A stretch of DNA of 64,000 nt, from positions 108,923 through 172,922 of the forward strand of contig NW_003208392.1 in NCBI RefSeq assembly GCF_000006405.1, given 5' to 3'. The notes below the pieces were generated by a model that saw only the letters and a program-made list of their open reading frames with translations, made no database searches and was not told the origin of the DNA. Below are positions 21,775-37,387 of this stretch, piece after piece. Origin of the DNA: Perkinsus marinus ATCC 50983. Its lineage: Eukaryota; Perkinsozoa; Perkinsida; Perkinsidae. Every line of letters starts with the position of its first letter. Position 1 is the stretch's first letter. A program made the position numbers and the translations under genes.

Positions 21775-22908
21775 TCAGCCGTCTGCGGAGGACGGAGGAG
21801 CTACCAGTCTCCTCCCTCGGGCTCCATAGGTGAACGGATGCCCATATTCGCGATTGTGTGTCCTGTACATCGGCAGCTGACGGAAGGCCCACGAGGCTCT
21901 AGCATAAGCCTCGCTCGAACTGCAGCTCAGAGGAGCGGACGAATTCGTGTCCGCACTAGGACGGGAAGAAGAGTTTGCCGAAAAGCAGACCTAGGAGTTA
22001 GCAAGCGTACCTTTTATGGGTCGCCTGGGACTTCACCGTACGAGCAGTACTCTTCGACCGGCTACTGCGGCCACTACTGCTCCTACTACTACGACGAGAT
22101 GACTTGACGGATGCCGTCGAGGACCTAGGGTAGGCCTCCAGTCCGTCTAGTGCCACGATCAACAACTCCTCACCGGGGGGTCGAGGCGAGCATTCGTTGA
22201 TGGTGTGAGGGATGAACCCACGGGTGGGGAGGGAGGGGCCTGACCAATACGAGGAGAGAATCTGCTCAACCGTGGCTGCTCAAAATGATGCTGAGCACCT
22301 TCCGAAGGCCTTGGTATCCCGAAATGCCGGCTCCATCCTATGTCGCCTCGCACCTGTGCTCCGGTAGAAGGCGCTCACTCGGTCCCCTAGGAGGAAGGAT
22401 GCCTCAACAGAGTCAACGACTCCGATGCTGTTACCCTCCGCTCCTGCTGCTCGACAGTGGGCTAATGCGTCCTGGCAGCTCGTCGCCTCGAAGCTGTTGC
22501 AGGGAACGTGCAGCCCGACTGAGGGATACAGATAGGCTCGAGTAGAGGGAATGCAAGCCTTACTATTATTAGAGCTTCTTCCAAACACTCTAACCTCAGG
22601 AGCCCATTCAGGGCCGTTGACAGCGTAGCCGGCCTAAGGCTATACTCGTGGAAGGAATATCATTGATATGAGCTCACCTGCGTGTCACCACGCCAACTCA
22701 TCGGCTCGGACCTTCCGGTACCCCACGGACGATTCCTCCGAACTAGAATACCGGGCGTGAGAGGAGGTAACATGTCATGCACAAGTAGACTGATGTTGAC
22801 CACAGGAAAGTCAATGCAGTAACTCAATCTAGCAACTGGGGATGACAGAGGCTCAGGCCTCGAAGGCAATAGTGCTTGTAGAACGAACAGTGGGGTCATT
22901 GGGGGCAT
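21775..22908 (-). CDS. unknown protein with SR-rich segment, multi-exon
   Basis: The proposed start at 22908 reads MPPMTPLFVLQALLPSRPEP, then ARLSYCIDFPVVNISLLVHD and RSEPMSWRGDTQ. An intron of about 45 nt (GTGAGC...CTTAG) leads to AGYAVNGPEWAPEVRVFGRS, SYQDALAHCR-like alanine and cysteine rich sequence, and SVEASFLLGDRVSAFYRSTG. A later exon has PGEELLIVALDGLEAYPRSS, immediately followed by an Arg-Ser rich block (KSSRRSSRSSSGRSSRSKS). After another intron the frame ends at TGA 21775-21777. The joined frames are consistently protein-like, but I cannot name the family. The SR block suggests a phosphorylated, possibly RNA-related protein; this is inference. Confidence 0.5.
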
Positions 22909-23295
22909 CAGTACAAAAGTATAAGGGAGTAAGTAAGGTTTGATAGCTTCAACGGACTGTCCTCTCTAGGATGCGACATAACGGCAATAATGGAGTGGAA
23001 AAGGAGAACTCAGTGGCCTTCCCATCACATGTTGCCTCCCATTGGGGCTCGCATAGGAGCCTGCTCTAGCTACCTCTCTGTTACCATTTCTTCTGTCGTA
23101 AAGAGCAGCCCTGAGTGGGAAAGACCTCAACTAGCAGTAACATCCACTGAGTACCTACCCCCTAGGGCGAAGTGTCGGAGACAACCATGTAAGTTTCAAC
23201 AATTCCAATATGTAGCAGCAATTCGATCGAAAGAATTGAGGAATGGCGAGAGTGCAAGATTCGGCGGCAGCCGAGCCGAAGGCGCAAACAAACCG

Positions 23296-24447
23296 TGTCA
23301 CTAAACTTTGTGTCCTAAATCACTAAATTAGACGCGCGCGCCCCTGTGATCGGTTTATGCGCGCCTAAGGTTAAGAAAAAGAACATCCTTCACACCGTTT
23401 TCAGGTGTATGGATAGACAAACATATAACCCGACTAACCGCTATTATTATATGCCGTGCTGGCCTTTCCCGCATGAGGTATGATCCTGCTATTACTACCC
23501 GCTACCGCTGGATTCCCCTCCGTCAGCGTAAGTGGTTATCTTTTGACGAGAAGAGAGAGAGGCACCGTGCCTCAGGCACGCCTACGTCGGAGAGACTGCT
23601 CAAAACTTCCTCCACGCGAATGGTATCAACGAAAGCTGGCTGAACAGTTGTTCGATTAAGTGGGTGAAAAATCTCGCGTGTCAAGACTTGAGACGGAGGT
23701 TATATCATTTGCTACTACTTGCCAGGTTCCACAAAGATCCAACAGGGTTCACGACACGTCAGAGAAAACGTCTTCGAGAGGTCTGGCATCGGTACTCAGT
23801 CTTCCATTAACCTACCGTGGCACGGTAACCGTGCTTCTTTCGCCGGAAAAATGCATTGCCGTGGATGCCAAGAAACTTTTATCATCTAATAATCAGAGGC
23901 TTAGAACCGATTACTTCTCTGTCAACCCGCAAAACCAACAACTCAACTCGTAATGCATCGATGAATTCACTTTCCACTCAATAATTCTGGTCAAAAGTTT
24001 CGCTGACAAGTCCCCAAGTTGAGCAATCAAGTGCAAGTACCTCAAAGTTTGAGGCTCAAACATTCCACCACTCCTGTGGTCGACCGAAGCTCGAGAAGCC
24101 CATCAGCATCATTAATAAGTGGTCTTCACTGAGTCATACTGTTCGAAGTATAGTGATCTGCATACATCAATGATATAGTGTTGGGTTTCGCAGCTCGAAA
24201 AACTTGGAAGGTGAATCAAAATGTAGCTCACAAAACGAGTGTCGAGTTTTCCCAATGAGACATGGACTTGAGACAGATCCGCCTGGCCCGCTGAACCCTC
24301 TTCGTAAACTTGCTTGAAGGAAGTTGCTTCCCTCCGGGTTTTTGGTTCATCTGTTTCCCTAACGCCGTTGAAACGAAGTCGCGCTTTATATCGACTATGA
24401 GGGCGCGCGCTGAGATTTAGTGATTTAGGACACAAAGTTTAGTGACA
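23296..24447. mobile_element. 1.15-kb element with 33-bp perfect terminal inverted repeats
   Basis: Positions 23296-23328 (TGTCACTAAACTTTGTGTCC, then TAAATCACTAAAT) recur as an exact reverse complement at 24415-24447. Just inside, both ends continue into similar CGCGCGC-rich sequence. This is the structure of a DNA transposon or its non-autonomous derivative. Inside are only short frames, for example 23660-23953 (97 codons) plus and 24112-24435 minus, none recognisable as transposase. Both outer flanks contain CCGAGCCGAA about 16-22 bases outside the ends, but there is no obvious target-site duplication directly at the ends. It lies 190 bp upstream of MTHFR. Confidence 0.6.
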
Positions 24448-24632
24448 GTGTTTGGACACGCCCGAGCCGAACACCGTCAAGAACTACGCCTTGTGTTAGG
24501 AAGTATCTAAATACTCCTGGTGTACAAACAATACGGATAGTTTGGGTGGAAGGCCACCCCGAGGCCATCGGCGGAAAATCTTCGACGCGCGCTGCGGTGG
24601 GAAGGAGTACTCGTGGGGATGGTAATGGGACG

Positions 24633-27262
<2,630 letters not shown>

Positions 27263-28462
27263 GGGGCGGGCTAATTGGGCAATATTGATGGTCCAAAAAG
27301 GGGTGTTTTCAGGAGACGCTGAGAATTGAGAACCCTTCTGAGTCTGACGGCCATGAGGTGCCCGAGGTGAGCGAGAGGTTCTACTTCATATAAACATGAG
27401 TCTGCATGTTGCGCTCTTTGTAGCCGTCCTTGGCCGTCATAGCAGAGGTCTACTCTCCACGACCCAAGCCAAGTGACTGTTCCCCTCGACGCGATGCGAA
27501 CGATGGTATCACAGCATTCGCACCGCTTTAGATATCTCGAGCACGTCATTGAGTTTGTGAACGTTTATGATGGAGTGAATATCTTTTCCTGTACGAGAAG
27601 TGTTGAGTATAGTCATAATGTAGCCTCGTATACATCAGTGTACCGGGAAAGTATTCACAACCTGAATAGCCTCTCGAAAAGACATTCTATGAAATTCATC
27701 TCTAAGGATATTGAGAAACTCTCTCTTTCACCTCAATTCCGGGAGAAAACCCCAACACGGACAAGTTGAACATGACTTAAAAACGGCTAGACAATAGTCC
27801 AGAGTGAGAACATTAAAGGTGAGCCTCCATGGTCAATCGCCTCGTATTAGGATTGTTCATCGGCTGCTTGAGCCACGACCCTAGCTCTAAGGCAAACTAG
27901 AACGCTTTAATTTCTCCAACGTCTGAAAGAGTGCTTCACTATTCCATCTTGGGAAATTGGTCACGTGAGTCAGCTCTACAACATCTCGACATGTTCACAA
28001 CTTTGATAGGAAGATCTTCCGGCTGTGTACTACAACCCTGTTCAGAAGACTCTCACAAGGGTCGGCTGGAGCATGTTTCTCTCTGATGCACAACATCCCC
28101 TCAGTTTGCGGATCCATAGAGTATAATGAACGAAACACATATAAAAAGCTACTGAAGCCGTTTTAGCTACCGCTGCGGACAAATCGGTCACGTTAGCAAT
28201 ATGCAGCAGCCCTAAAAATGTTGCTTAATTAGCTACTTGTGTTAGAGTCACAAAGTGTAATTCCTCCGCACAGGGGGAATGATGAAACTAGAATCATTCA
28301 GTAATGGAAATCAATGTCGAACTGAGGCGATGCGCCTCCGTTCAAATATAAATGAGAATCTCGAATCGAGCAATAGAACTACTGCAAACAATTTCAAGGG
28401 AGAATCGTAGCAGATTGATATATTGACGGAAACTCGGTGGAGGTCATGAAATACAATCATAA
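27263..28462. other. intergenic, convergent gene ends
   Basis: It separates the 3' ends of MTHFR (plus) and transhydrogenase (minus). Frames at 27271-27549 (minus) and 27473-27769 (plus) are short and unrecognised. No RNA gene or clear repeat seen. Confidence 0.45.
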
Positions 28463-31400
28463 TCACGAGGCATCTCGCTTGAACATGGCCAGCATTCGGT
28501 GAGTTACCTGAAAAAAATGAAGATGATCTCGGTGTCAACCATATCGATGGCAGAAGGCAAACCCACCATGAAACCTCCTCCGATGTTAATTGCGGCAATA
28601 GCAATAGCAGCTACTGCGAAGACTTGCGTGGCCACTTCCTCGGAAGATACCATGAAGATGCCACCAAGCACAACCTGAAAAGAAAGGATGGTAGGGTAGG
28701 ACTTCCACGACGCTATAGCCACCCTACCTGCCCCGAGATGGCGTTGGAGACCGACATAAGAGGCGTGTGGAGAGCTGGCTGCACATTCCATACTAGCATG
28801 TACCCGACCTATTGAAGAAACCCGAATGAAGGACGAACAATGCTGGGATGGAGTGCTTACGAATCCCGCGAGCACAAAGACCATAAGAAGATCTATGAAG
28901 GTCCTAGGCGCCCATATGGCTATGATAACAAGGATACCAGCGGAGATCAGTAACAGGAACTGCGATGAAGCCAGAACGCCGCCACCAACAGCGTTTACCT
29001 AGAAGAAATGACATACTTATCACTTTCGGTTCAAAAAATTCATACTTGACTAACACCGCCCTGTCCAGGACTTTGTGGAGTTTCAGCCTTCTTTGGAACA
29101 GCTGGGCTAGGCTGGGGAGGCGGAGGCATCTTCAACACCTTCAAGGGGGGAGACTGAACCGACAGTCGTTTGTTGCTGAATAGACACCTGGCCATCCTTG
29201 CAGCACACTATACTCCGAACTATAATGTCGCTCTCTGGCGACTCCTTGATGTTGGCCTCGAGATGGGATTCAAAGCTACGAGCATCTCGAGCCTGATAGC
29301 AAAACTATTGGCCGAGACGGTCCCGCGGTGAAGAGCTCTTGTACTTCTTCTGGTCCCTTAGAATGTACATGAGTGAGGAAATTGAGCATGTTGGCCGCGA
29401 ACATAGTAGACGCTTGGTCGGCCATCCGACTTGCCATATCAGTGTAGCCGATAATACGTACCTAACACATCGCTTCTCCGCCACAGGAGGAGCCTCACTG
29501 ACCTTCTGTTCGTAGAGGTAGGACTCTCCCTTCCTCGTCAGCTCGCAGTTTCCGCCACCCTCAACTCCAAGATCTACTATAACTGACCCTGGCCTCATCG
29601 AGTCAACCTGAGCTTGACAGTCCACGATTCGACTTGAACTCCAACTTACCATATATCCCTCGATCAGACGCGGGCTCGGCCTGCCAGGAATAGCAGCTGT
29701 AGTGATGATGATATCGCACTCCTTCGCATGCTTGTGAAATGTAGCCTAGAAGCTGCAATCATGGGACGTTCAAAGAGCACCAACGGCACCTTCTGAGCAG
29801 CCTTGAAAGCATCGCTACTCTCCTTAGCGTAGCCGCCACTGCCCCCACCCTCCTCCTTGAAGTCGACACTGAACCACTTGCCACCCATGGACTCCACTTG
29901 ATCCGACACATCACGAACCTAAGCCGAGCATCACACAAGCTACCAAGCAACGCTCCTGCCTACATCCCATGCCCGGACCTCAGCTCCAAGGGAAACAGCA
30001 GTGCCGATGGCAGCGAGGCCAGCCACCCCGGCGCCGAGGACCATCACTCGACAAGGAGGGTACTTGCCTGACCCAACACGTCACTAGCTGACAGACCTCC
30101 AGGGAGCTCACCTGCAGCGGTTATCTCAGGCGCGAAGAATTTCTGGTATTCATGAGCGGCCTCCAGGACAGCACGGTGACCAGCTATCTTAGCCTGAATT
30201 TCAGGTAACAACAATTTCACAAGGAGTCGAGTAAACCCACTTGACTTGAAAGGCAGTCGAGCTTCTGAGCGATGGTGATTCTGGGAACGGCTGTGACGTC
30301 AATCAGATTCACTCCCTCCCCATTGGCGATCTCAATCTCTCTGAACAAATCACAAGCGTCCCGAAGAAGACGAGAGATCGATCCTTACTTCTTGCCAGCA
30401 TCAGTCAGTCGACCAACCCAAGACACGCAGTATTTGCCTCGAAGTCGATGCAGAACGTCCACGGGCGGCGGACGGATAACAAAGACCATCTGAAAGCAAC
30501 AGTTTACAAAGACTTTACAACAGCATGGTCTCTGCCACCTACCTTGGCTTTGGCGCATACACCACTCGAGTCAGGGAGAACCACACACCCCACAGCTTCG
30601 TACGCTGCGTCGGAGAAGCCAGCCTCGGCACCAGCGTTCTTCTCAATGTAAATGGCATAGCCCTTTTCATACATTTTCGCACAAATACTGGGTACCTTAC
30701 AACAGAAAGCAGATCTTCCCAATAGATGGTAGGTCAACCCTACCAGTGCAACTCGCTTCTCCCCAGGGTAACGGTCCTTCAGCACGCCCAACTCATAGAA
30801 GGTCTCTCGAACCGGTGGTGGCCCAACATCGGTAGTAGAATCGTTCGTCTCGGGCTCCTGCGCTGGCTCATGAGCTTCCACCTGCCCTAGCCGGACCTTC
30901 TTGCCATCGGCTGTCAACTCGAGCAATCTACGGCAATCGCGTCAAATGAGCAATCATACTATGACGGTACCTTCCGGCTAACTCCTCCATCTTGGGCTTG
31001 GCACTGCCAAAGAACATCCTATTGTTCTCACGAACGAACAAGGGGTTGTCAACACCAGAATAACCGGCACCACGGCCACGCTTCATCACCACAGTCATCT
31101 TACTCTTCCATACTTCAAGAACAGGCATCCCTAACATGCTTCGGCATGCACTCCTTGCATAGATTCCTGGGCTCACCTGCGATCGGGCACGTAGGGTCTT
31201 CGACAGCAGCGGGGTTGACGATATCATTGGCACCAACGACGATAGTAACATCAGTCTTCTCGAAATCATCGTTGATCTCATCCATTGCCAGTACAATGTC
31301 GTAGGGGACGCGTGCTTCAGCTAGCAGCACCTGAGATCAAGCGTCGAAGATGGTATAGCGATCGATATAGAGGTACATTCATATGGCCCGGTAGTCTGCC

Positions 31401-32911
31401 AGCAACAGGGTGAATACCGAAACGGACTCGGACACCTCGACCACGTAGAATCTCAGTGACTTGAGCTACAGCATGCTGTGCTTTAGCCGCAGCCATGCCG
31501 TAGCCGGGGACCTGGTGTTGACCATGCTTTACGACCATCCATGAGTGGAGCCTACGATGACAACTTCCTTGCTGTGGTTCAACGTTTCAGCCAGTTCCTC
31601 TAGCGCTATCTCCTTCATCTCACCCTCGACCTTGGCACCGCCAGAGGAGGTGCCCTCACCGAAGCCACCAACAAGCGTGGACCATAGGGAACGGTTCATC
31701 GCCTCGCACATGATGACGGAGAGGATGGCGCCACTGCAGCCCACGAACGCACCGGTTATAACCAGCAACTTGTTCGACAACATAAACCCTGAAAATGATC
31801 ACCTGACTTCAACAATAACGATGCAGTGGAGATTTACCAGCACAGACACCAGCGAAACCCGAGCCAGTGTTGAGGATGCAGATGACAACAGGCATGTCAG
31901 CACCACCAATGGCTATCACAAAGAGGACACCCCAAATGGAGGAGAGGACGGCGACAAAGAGCATGTACATAAGGCCGAGGCCAGTCCCGTACCTAGCAGT
32001 ATAATGCTTAACTATGGACTGATACGGTTGAGGAGCTTACCCTTCGTGATTGGCAAGCACACAAAAGGTGACGATCAGTACCATGATTAGAAGGGTAATG
32101 ACGGTTCGGAAGGGTGGCACCCGAGCCTTCGACGCAAGGTTACCGTTGAGTTTCAAGCACCTGAAAAGAGACATGATAGAGACAGGGCAGTGAACGGATT
32201 GCTCACGCTATAATGGAGCCGAAGAAAGTGAGCATGCCGATGATCATCGACAGGAACATGGCAATGGTCTGGATGACAACTTCTGCGGTCCTCTCCGACT
32301 CGTCAACTAAGTTGAGAAAACAGTGCTGCTGCGACCAATGACAAGCCACGCTTACTCTGAGCGAACCCATTAGGGCCGAACTCAGCATTGGGGTCGAGGA
32401 AGAGGCCAAGAGCCTCAAGGGCAGATGCTAAGCCACCGAATGCATTCAGTAGGCCGACCATCTGCGGCATCTGAATCATTGTCACGTGACCTGAAGTGGA
32501 TATACCACACAAGGGTAGTAGGGAGCTGACCAGCCAGCAGTGCTCCTATGACGAGTCCAGGGAAGAGAGATATGGCAATGAGCCAAGTGCCTTCATCGCA
32601 TACGAACTGACTGGCCCATGCACCAGCCACTGCAGCGGCCATACCGAGCATACCATAGATGTTACCCCACCTGACACACAACTCTACAGTGCTATCATAT
32701 CGGACGAATCCTTACTTGGCTGTCTCCGTCTTAGAGAGACCCCGAAGGGCCATGATGAAGAGAACAGCGGAGCCGATGTACCTGAACAATGCCGAATGCA
32801 CGTATTAAAGGGCCTCAGTGAATGCAGGGCTGTGACTTACACAACTTCCAGCCAATCCTCCTGGCTGAATAAGTTACTGTCGCACACTGTCGTATTGTCA
32901 AATGTTGCCAT
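28463..32911 (-). CDS. proton-translocating NAD(P) transhydrogenase, fused beta-alpha
   Basis: Membrane enzyme that uses the proton gradient to drive hydride transfer from NADH to NADP+, supplying NADPH. The start at 32911 gives [20 protein letters not shown], then [20 protein letters not shown]. PntB-type membrane part: [81 protein letters not shown] domain: [88 protein letters not shown]. Linker with [14 protein letters not shown]. Then Pnt[18 protein letters not shown], a Rossmann motif [59 protein letters not shown], and C-terminal membrane segments ending [22 protein letters not shown] with TGA at 28463-28465. The order is beta then alpha, opposite to animals. About 20 short exons. Location (mitochondrial or other membrane) cannot be read. 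Confidence 0.94.
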
Positions 32912-33443
32912 TAATCGAAGAGCTAAAATACTAATGCGCTGAGGTAGCTCCTAAGAAATGAGCAAACCACTCGGGCATTTCGATGGTCACACGACAGGGA
33001 GAAGGGAGGTGGTTCACGAATATAACGCTAGTAAACAAAATGGGTAACTTCTAGAGACTGCACACTTCCAACGACACTCATCAGCTCAATCACACCTTGA
33101 GCATATGACGCCTGCTGTTGGGATCCGCCGAATTCCGAGTTAGAGTTTTTAACCCCAACCACACTCACTAGTCTGAGCTGCGAAGAGGGTGGGAGGCGGA
33201 CTGCACAACCTATGTGCACGCATGTTCAGAACCTTGTGAAACGGCTATGAACTAACCGAATGGGTCAATTCAGCATCAACAATGGCCTCGCTCACGAGCG
33301 ATTCACGACAATTCACATCGTACATACGAATGAGAAGTCTTAAATAATCCTTTTATGAGAAATCCAATGGAGTTGTGAGAAAGATTGTGCATAAACACTG
33401 CTACTGTTCAAAAGCCGCAAGGTGTATCAGGCAAGAAAATGAA
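32912..33443. other. intergenic, nothing supported
   Basis: Between the transhydrogenase start and the kinesin stop (both minus strand). Only short frames; it presumably contains the transhydrogenase promoter, but no motif is recognisable. Confidence 0.45.
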
Positions 33444-36400
33444 TCATGAGCTCGTCATCTTCTTCCGTGGATCTATAACTTTCATCTCGACTGCACTAAC
33501 TCGGGAACCGAAGCTCAGGGAATTACTGGACTCATCATAGGAGTTCTGATGAGAGAGGCTTCCAGCCAACGACAGACCACTGCTCTGCATACCACGGCCG
33601 GGTTGATCTGTAGGAGCATCACCGTCTTCGAGTCACCCCCAAGGCTCTCACTTAGAATGGATGTCAGCACGGAATTCCTAACAACAATCGATACTCTGTG
33701 GGGGATGATACAACTCACGCCACCTGTAGGGAACATGTTGGCTCTTCGTCACCCGTGCACAGATCACGTCCCCAAGGGCGCTAAGTGACTTGTTGATGGC
33801 GACGGCCTCCTTCTGCCGCTGCCCGACCGCACCTACAGGCTGAAACTCGCCAGAGAACTACATAACCATCAATTAGAAACTTATTGCTGAGAGCAAGGTC
33901 CCCAGTCCAAGAGCTACCGATTCTGAACTGACCGAACTTACCACTCTTCCGCAAACGCTCGCTCCCAGCAAGATCAACAAGGTTTATTTTAGACGTCAAC
34001 CGATCTCCTCCAGGTGTTACAATCTCAGCTTTCAATGACACTATCAGATGTGACCTGGACGACTGCTCGTTGATATTGGTCGATCCGACAGCTCTGGCCT
34101 CCCAACCTGACACACGGGTATTCCCTGATGGAGCCCAACAGAGAGGTACACCTTTCTCAAGCATCGAGTGTACATCGTTTGGAGAGAGAACTGGTAGCCA
34201 TGTGAGCCCGGGAACGTGACTTGTGGGAACCCCGTCAGTGGAAGTCAGCTGAACCTGCCAAGCTCAACAGCATGGGGGTCGCAATGTTTGATGCATAAAA
34301 CTTCTAATTGGGCTTGTGGCTCAACGGTAGGGCATCTGACTCCAGATCAGACGGTTGTCCGTTCAAATCGGGCCAAGCTCATAAGCAAATATTTGTCAGT
34401 CATCAACATTGAAAACAGAAATGGAAATAACATTCATGGCTGGTTGTAGCGTTTGGTCACCACTACGAATCACGGTCCACAATCGAGAGCTGCAGAACCC
34501 ACCCTGGGTTTGGCGATATTCCCTGAGCTCCGGTCTACTAGTAGATCACGGATCTCTTCATTGTAGATCTCTACGACCGAGGCTGTCAACCGATACGACC
34601 ATCCTCCACGGCGAGCCTCAATGCCCTGGGAGATGCTCCGTTTCCACTATTGATCGCAAGTGGCAAATCACCTCAAACAGCTCCTTCAGAGTTCGGTGGT
34701 ACACTCCGGCTTCATTCGAAGTCCCCTGAAGGGTAAAGGCGAGTCTACTATTAGTACACATAAAAACAACAGCATTGAATGCTGAGAACAGTGAATATCT
34801 ACTAGGGGCACGATACGCCTACTTGCATCGTATGAGTCTTCCCGCTACCCGTTTGGCCGTAAGCAAATATGCACACGTTATACCCGTCAAGAGCAGAGAT
34901 GATGAGAGGTTGTAGTTCGGAGAATACGTCCGCCTGACACTGGGCTCCACAACTGCTAATGTATCGATCAGGCGGGGGCGGCAGATGCTCTCTAATGTGT
35001 GAACGAGCTCCAGTTGTCGTTACCTGGCCCGCTTTGTCGTTGAACACTTTATCGAATTCCCATTTCTTTGCTGTTTGAAGTTCTCGACTGAAGATTTGTA
35101 TGGTGTTGACATCAGGAAACTCAACACAGTGGCCCTCCGCTCGCTCTTTCTCGAGCAGAGGACGAACCTGGGAGCTCCTGAGAGCAATTTTTCATCCAGG
35201 ATTTTTGTCCTACACGAACAAAGACTCTAATATTCCCTCGTAGCTCTTGGACTATGTTATGCAGCTCCCGCCTCTTCTTTGTCTCTTCCGCAAGCTTCAG
35301 CAGAAGTCGTTTTACCTACTTTACGAGGAATCGAACGTCGCCCGAAAACTCCAAGTCAAGCCCTTAGCAACGGAGCGAGCTTCCAAGAATAAATACAGCA
35401 CGACGTAGGTTATGTCGATCAGTAGACCCTGAGTCAACGTATGTACTCACTCGGTCGTCGGCCGCCGTTTCCATTCTCCTGGATCGCTCTTCTAACAGTC
35501 CGTAGCATTTGCGCAACTCGTTCACGACAAGTTCCCGCAATTCCTGAGCGGAACATGCTTCACAGTGATCCTATTCAAAGCAGGATGTGCTTGCCAGGCT
35601 GTGTGAGCTCTAGCCCCACCTGGAGGTCCGATTTCGTTCTCGCTGTGAAGTCAGTCACGAGTGTTTGTTCTCCACCCGACCCTACACGGCTGGAGTCAGC
35701 CGACGACCTTTCCAAGTCACCCCGAGCTTTGTCGTAGAGTTTTCGAAGAGTCTGCAAGAACGAAGGTATACCATACGACGACTCTCTCGTCCTTGGAGGG
35801 GATTGAATGGCCACCGTTCGTCAATCCCTACCCACTTTGTACTTCTCCGTCAGCTTCCGGAGATGTTCTCGCGTTCGATCATCTTCAGCTTGGCTACCTC
35901 CTCCAGTCTCCGAGTGCTGCGTTCGCCTCTGAGAGGTTTGGCTTTCCGTGGGACGACTTATATTTTGATGACTGAGCTGCGATGACCGACTATTCAACGT
36001 CACGTCATGAGCAATGATAGCAGCATCGGGCAATCGTGTCAGGAATAGATCATCTGCTTTGTTGACCGCCTATGGTCAAGAGCTATCATTCAATGGACGG
36101 CTAGCATTATGTTCGGTACACGATCACATCTTGCAAGGATGACTTGCAAGGTTAGAGTTCCCAACGGACATCATCGGGAACCTCTTGGTCCTTATTAATG
36201 TCCATCTTAGTCTTCTGTTCAGCTCCCACAAATGACGCGTGCTGCTCGGAAGATGGCGACTGTGTTCGTTGTGCTATCCTTTCGCGGCAGATTCGTTCGA
36301 TCTCTAAGACCTCCTCATCCACCTCGAGAAGAAACGTCTAAGTTGCGCTCATCACAGCCGATAGAGCTCCTAGTTATAGGTATGCCAAACCGTTCAGTAT

Positions 36401-37267
36401 TGTGAACTCTTGATTCCATCCCAGTCACCTCAGCTGCGCGTAAAGACATCTCGTCCTCCTTGGGTGGTGGTATTCGTGCAAGCTCTTTAGGAAGGTGCGC
36501 ACTAGAGACTCTAGCATACCTAGATGATCCGAAAGTGCGCACGGGAGATCGGTTTGTGTCACGAAAGCGATCCGACCAGGTCAGACACTTTTTCATCCAC
36601 TCTTCCTTCCGTTTGTATTCAGCAAGTGTTTGTCTTTGCGACGTGATCTCTCGCCTGACGCAGAAGCGCCAGTTCTAGTATCAACTGGTGGACTCCGTTA
36701 TTCGTCGATGATGAGACTGTCTTTACTTGAGGAGTTTCATCTGTGTCTTCACCAGCGCACGATTGTCCGCATTCTGTGGTGTCGAAGTGGTTGAGCCTTG
36801 CCGCATGCTCGCCAGCTCCTTGCGGAGGCAAGTATTGTCAACTTTCAATCTCTCCAGATCCTCTTCCTTTTTGCGTAGTTTTCTCTCTAGAGCGCGGTAT
36901 CTGTTAGGCTTTCAGTAGCTCGTCAACTTTAACACAGCTTACCGGGTTAGAATAGCCGATGGTTGGTCCCCTGAAGCAAGCGAGAGCTCAGAATCATTAT
37001 TGATAAGGCTGGCGGTTGCGGGTTCTCCAGAGAATCCGAGCTCGACAAGCAACTGGTCACGTGAAACGACAGGGCGAGCTGCAGGCATCTACGAAGGACA
37101 TGATTGAGACACCACTGGACGTACAGTGCCTCCGCTAGATGTGTGACGACCTCACCGTGACATACCGAATCGGGCGGCGCGAGTGTCTCGGTGCCCCGAC
37201 TAGATCCGTCCCCACGACTTCGTCGAATATATGGCCGTCCTTTGGCCTCTGACGGTGACGAAGGCAT
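33444..37267 (-). CDS. kinesin with C-terminal motor (kinesin-14 type)
   Basis: Microtubule motor with its motor domain at the C-terminus, which in known families means minus-end-directed movement. The N-terminal part (37267 to about 35100) has low-complexity [20 protein letters not shown], then coiled-coil blocks such as [20 protein letters not shown] and [20 protein letters not shown]. Motor: [17 protein letters not shown] (P-loop) near 34840, [62 protein letters not shown] (switch I), [13 protein letters not shown] (switch II), [31 protein letters not shown] and [13 protein letters not shown]. It ends DPRKKMTSS with TGA at 33444-33446. Many short introns; one contains a tRNA-Trp gene on the opposite strand. 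The start is uncertain: 37387 is also possible. Confidence 0.88.
34310..34381 (+). tRNA. tRNA-Trp(CCA)
   Basis: Acceptor GGGCTTG/CAAGCTC, D-arm GGCTCAACGGTAGGGC, anticodon stem TCTGA/TCAGA around CTCCAGA (anticodon CCA), T-arm GTCCG/CGGGC with TTCAAAT, discriminator A. No encoded CCA. It lies antisense inside a kinesin intron (about 34216-34455), between the exon ending after [13 protein letters not shown] and the exon starting VPGLTW. Confidence 0.93.
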
Positions 37268-37387
37268 TTGATATAGCAGCAATGCGTGTGCTTGGCTGAT
37301 GGGAAGTTTACGAGACCACGAATCAAGGAAGACTATGAGAAGCTTCCTTGCGGCCGATACCTCGCGTCGCAAGGAGTTATGGCTCAA

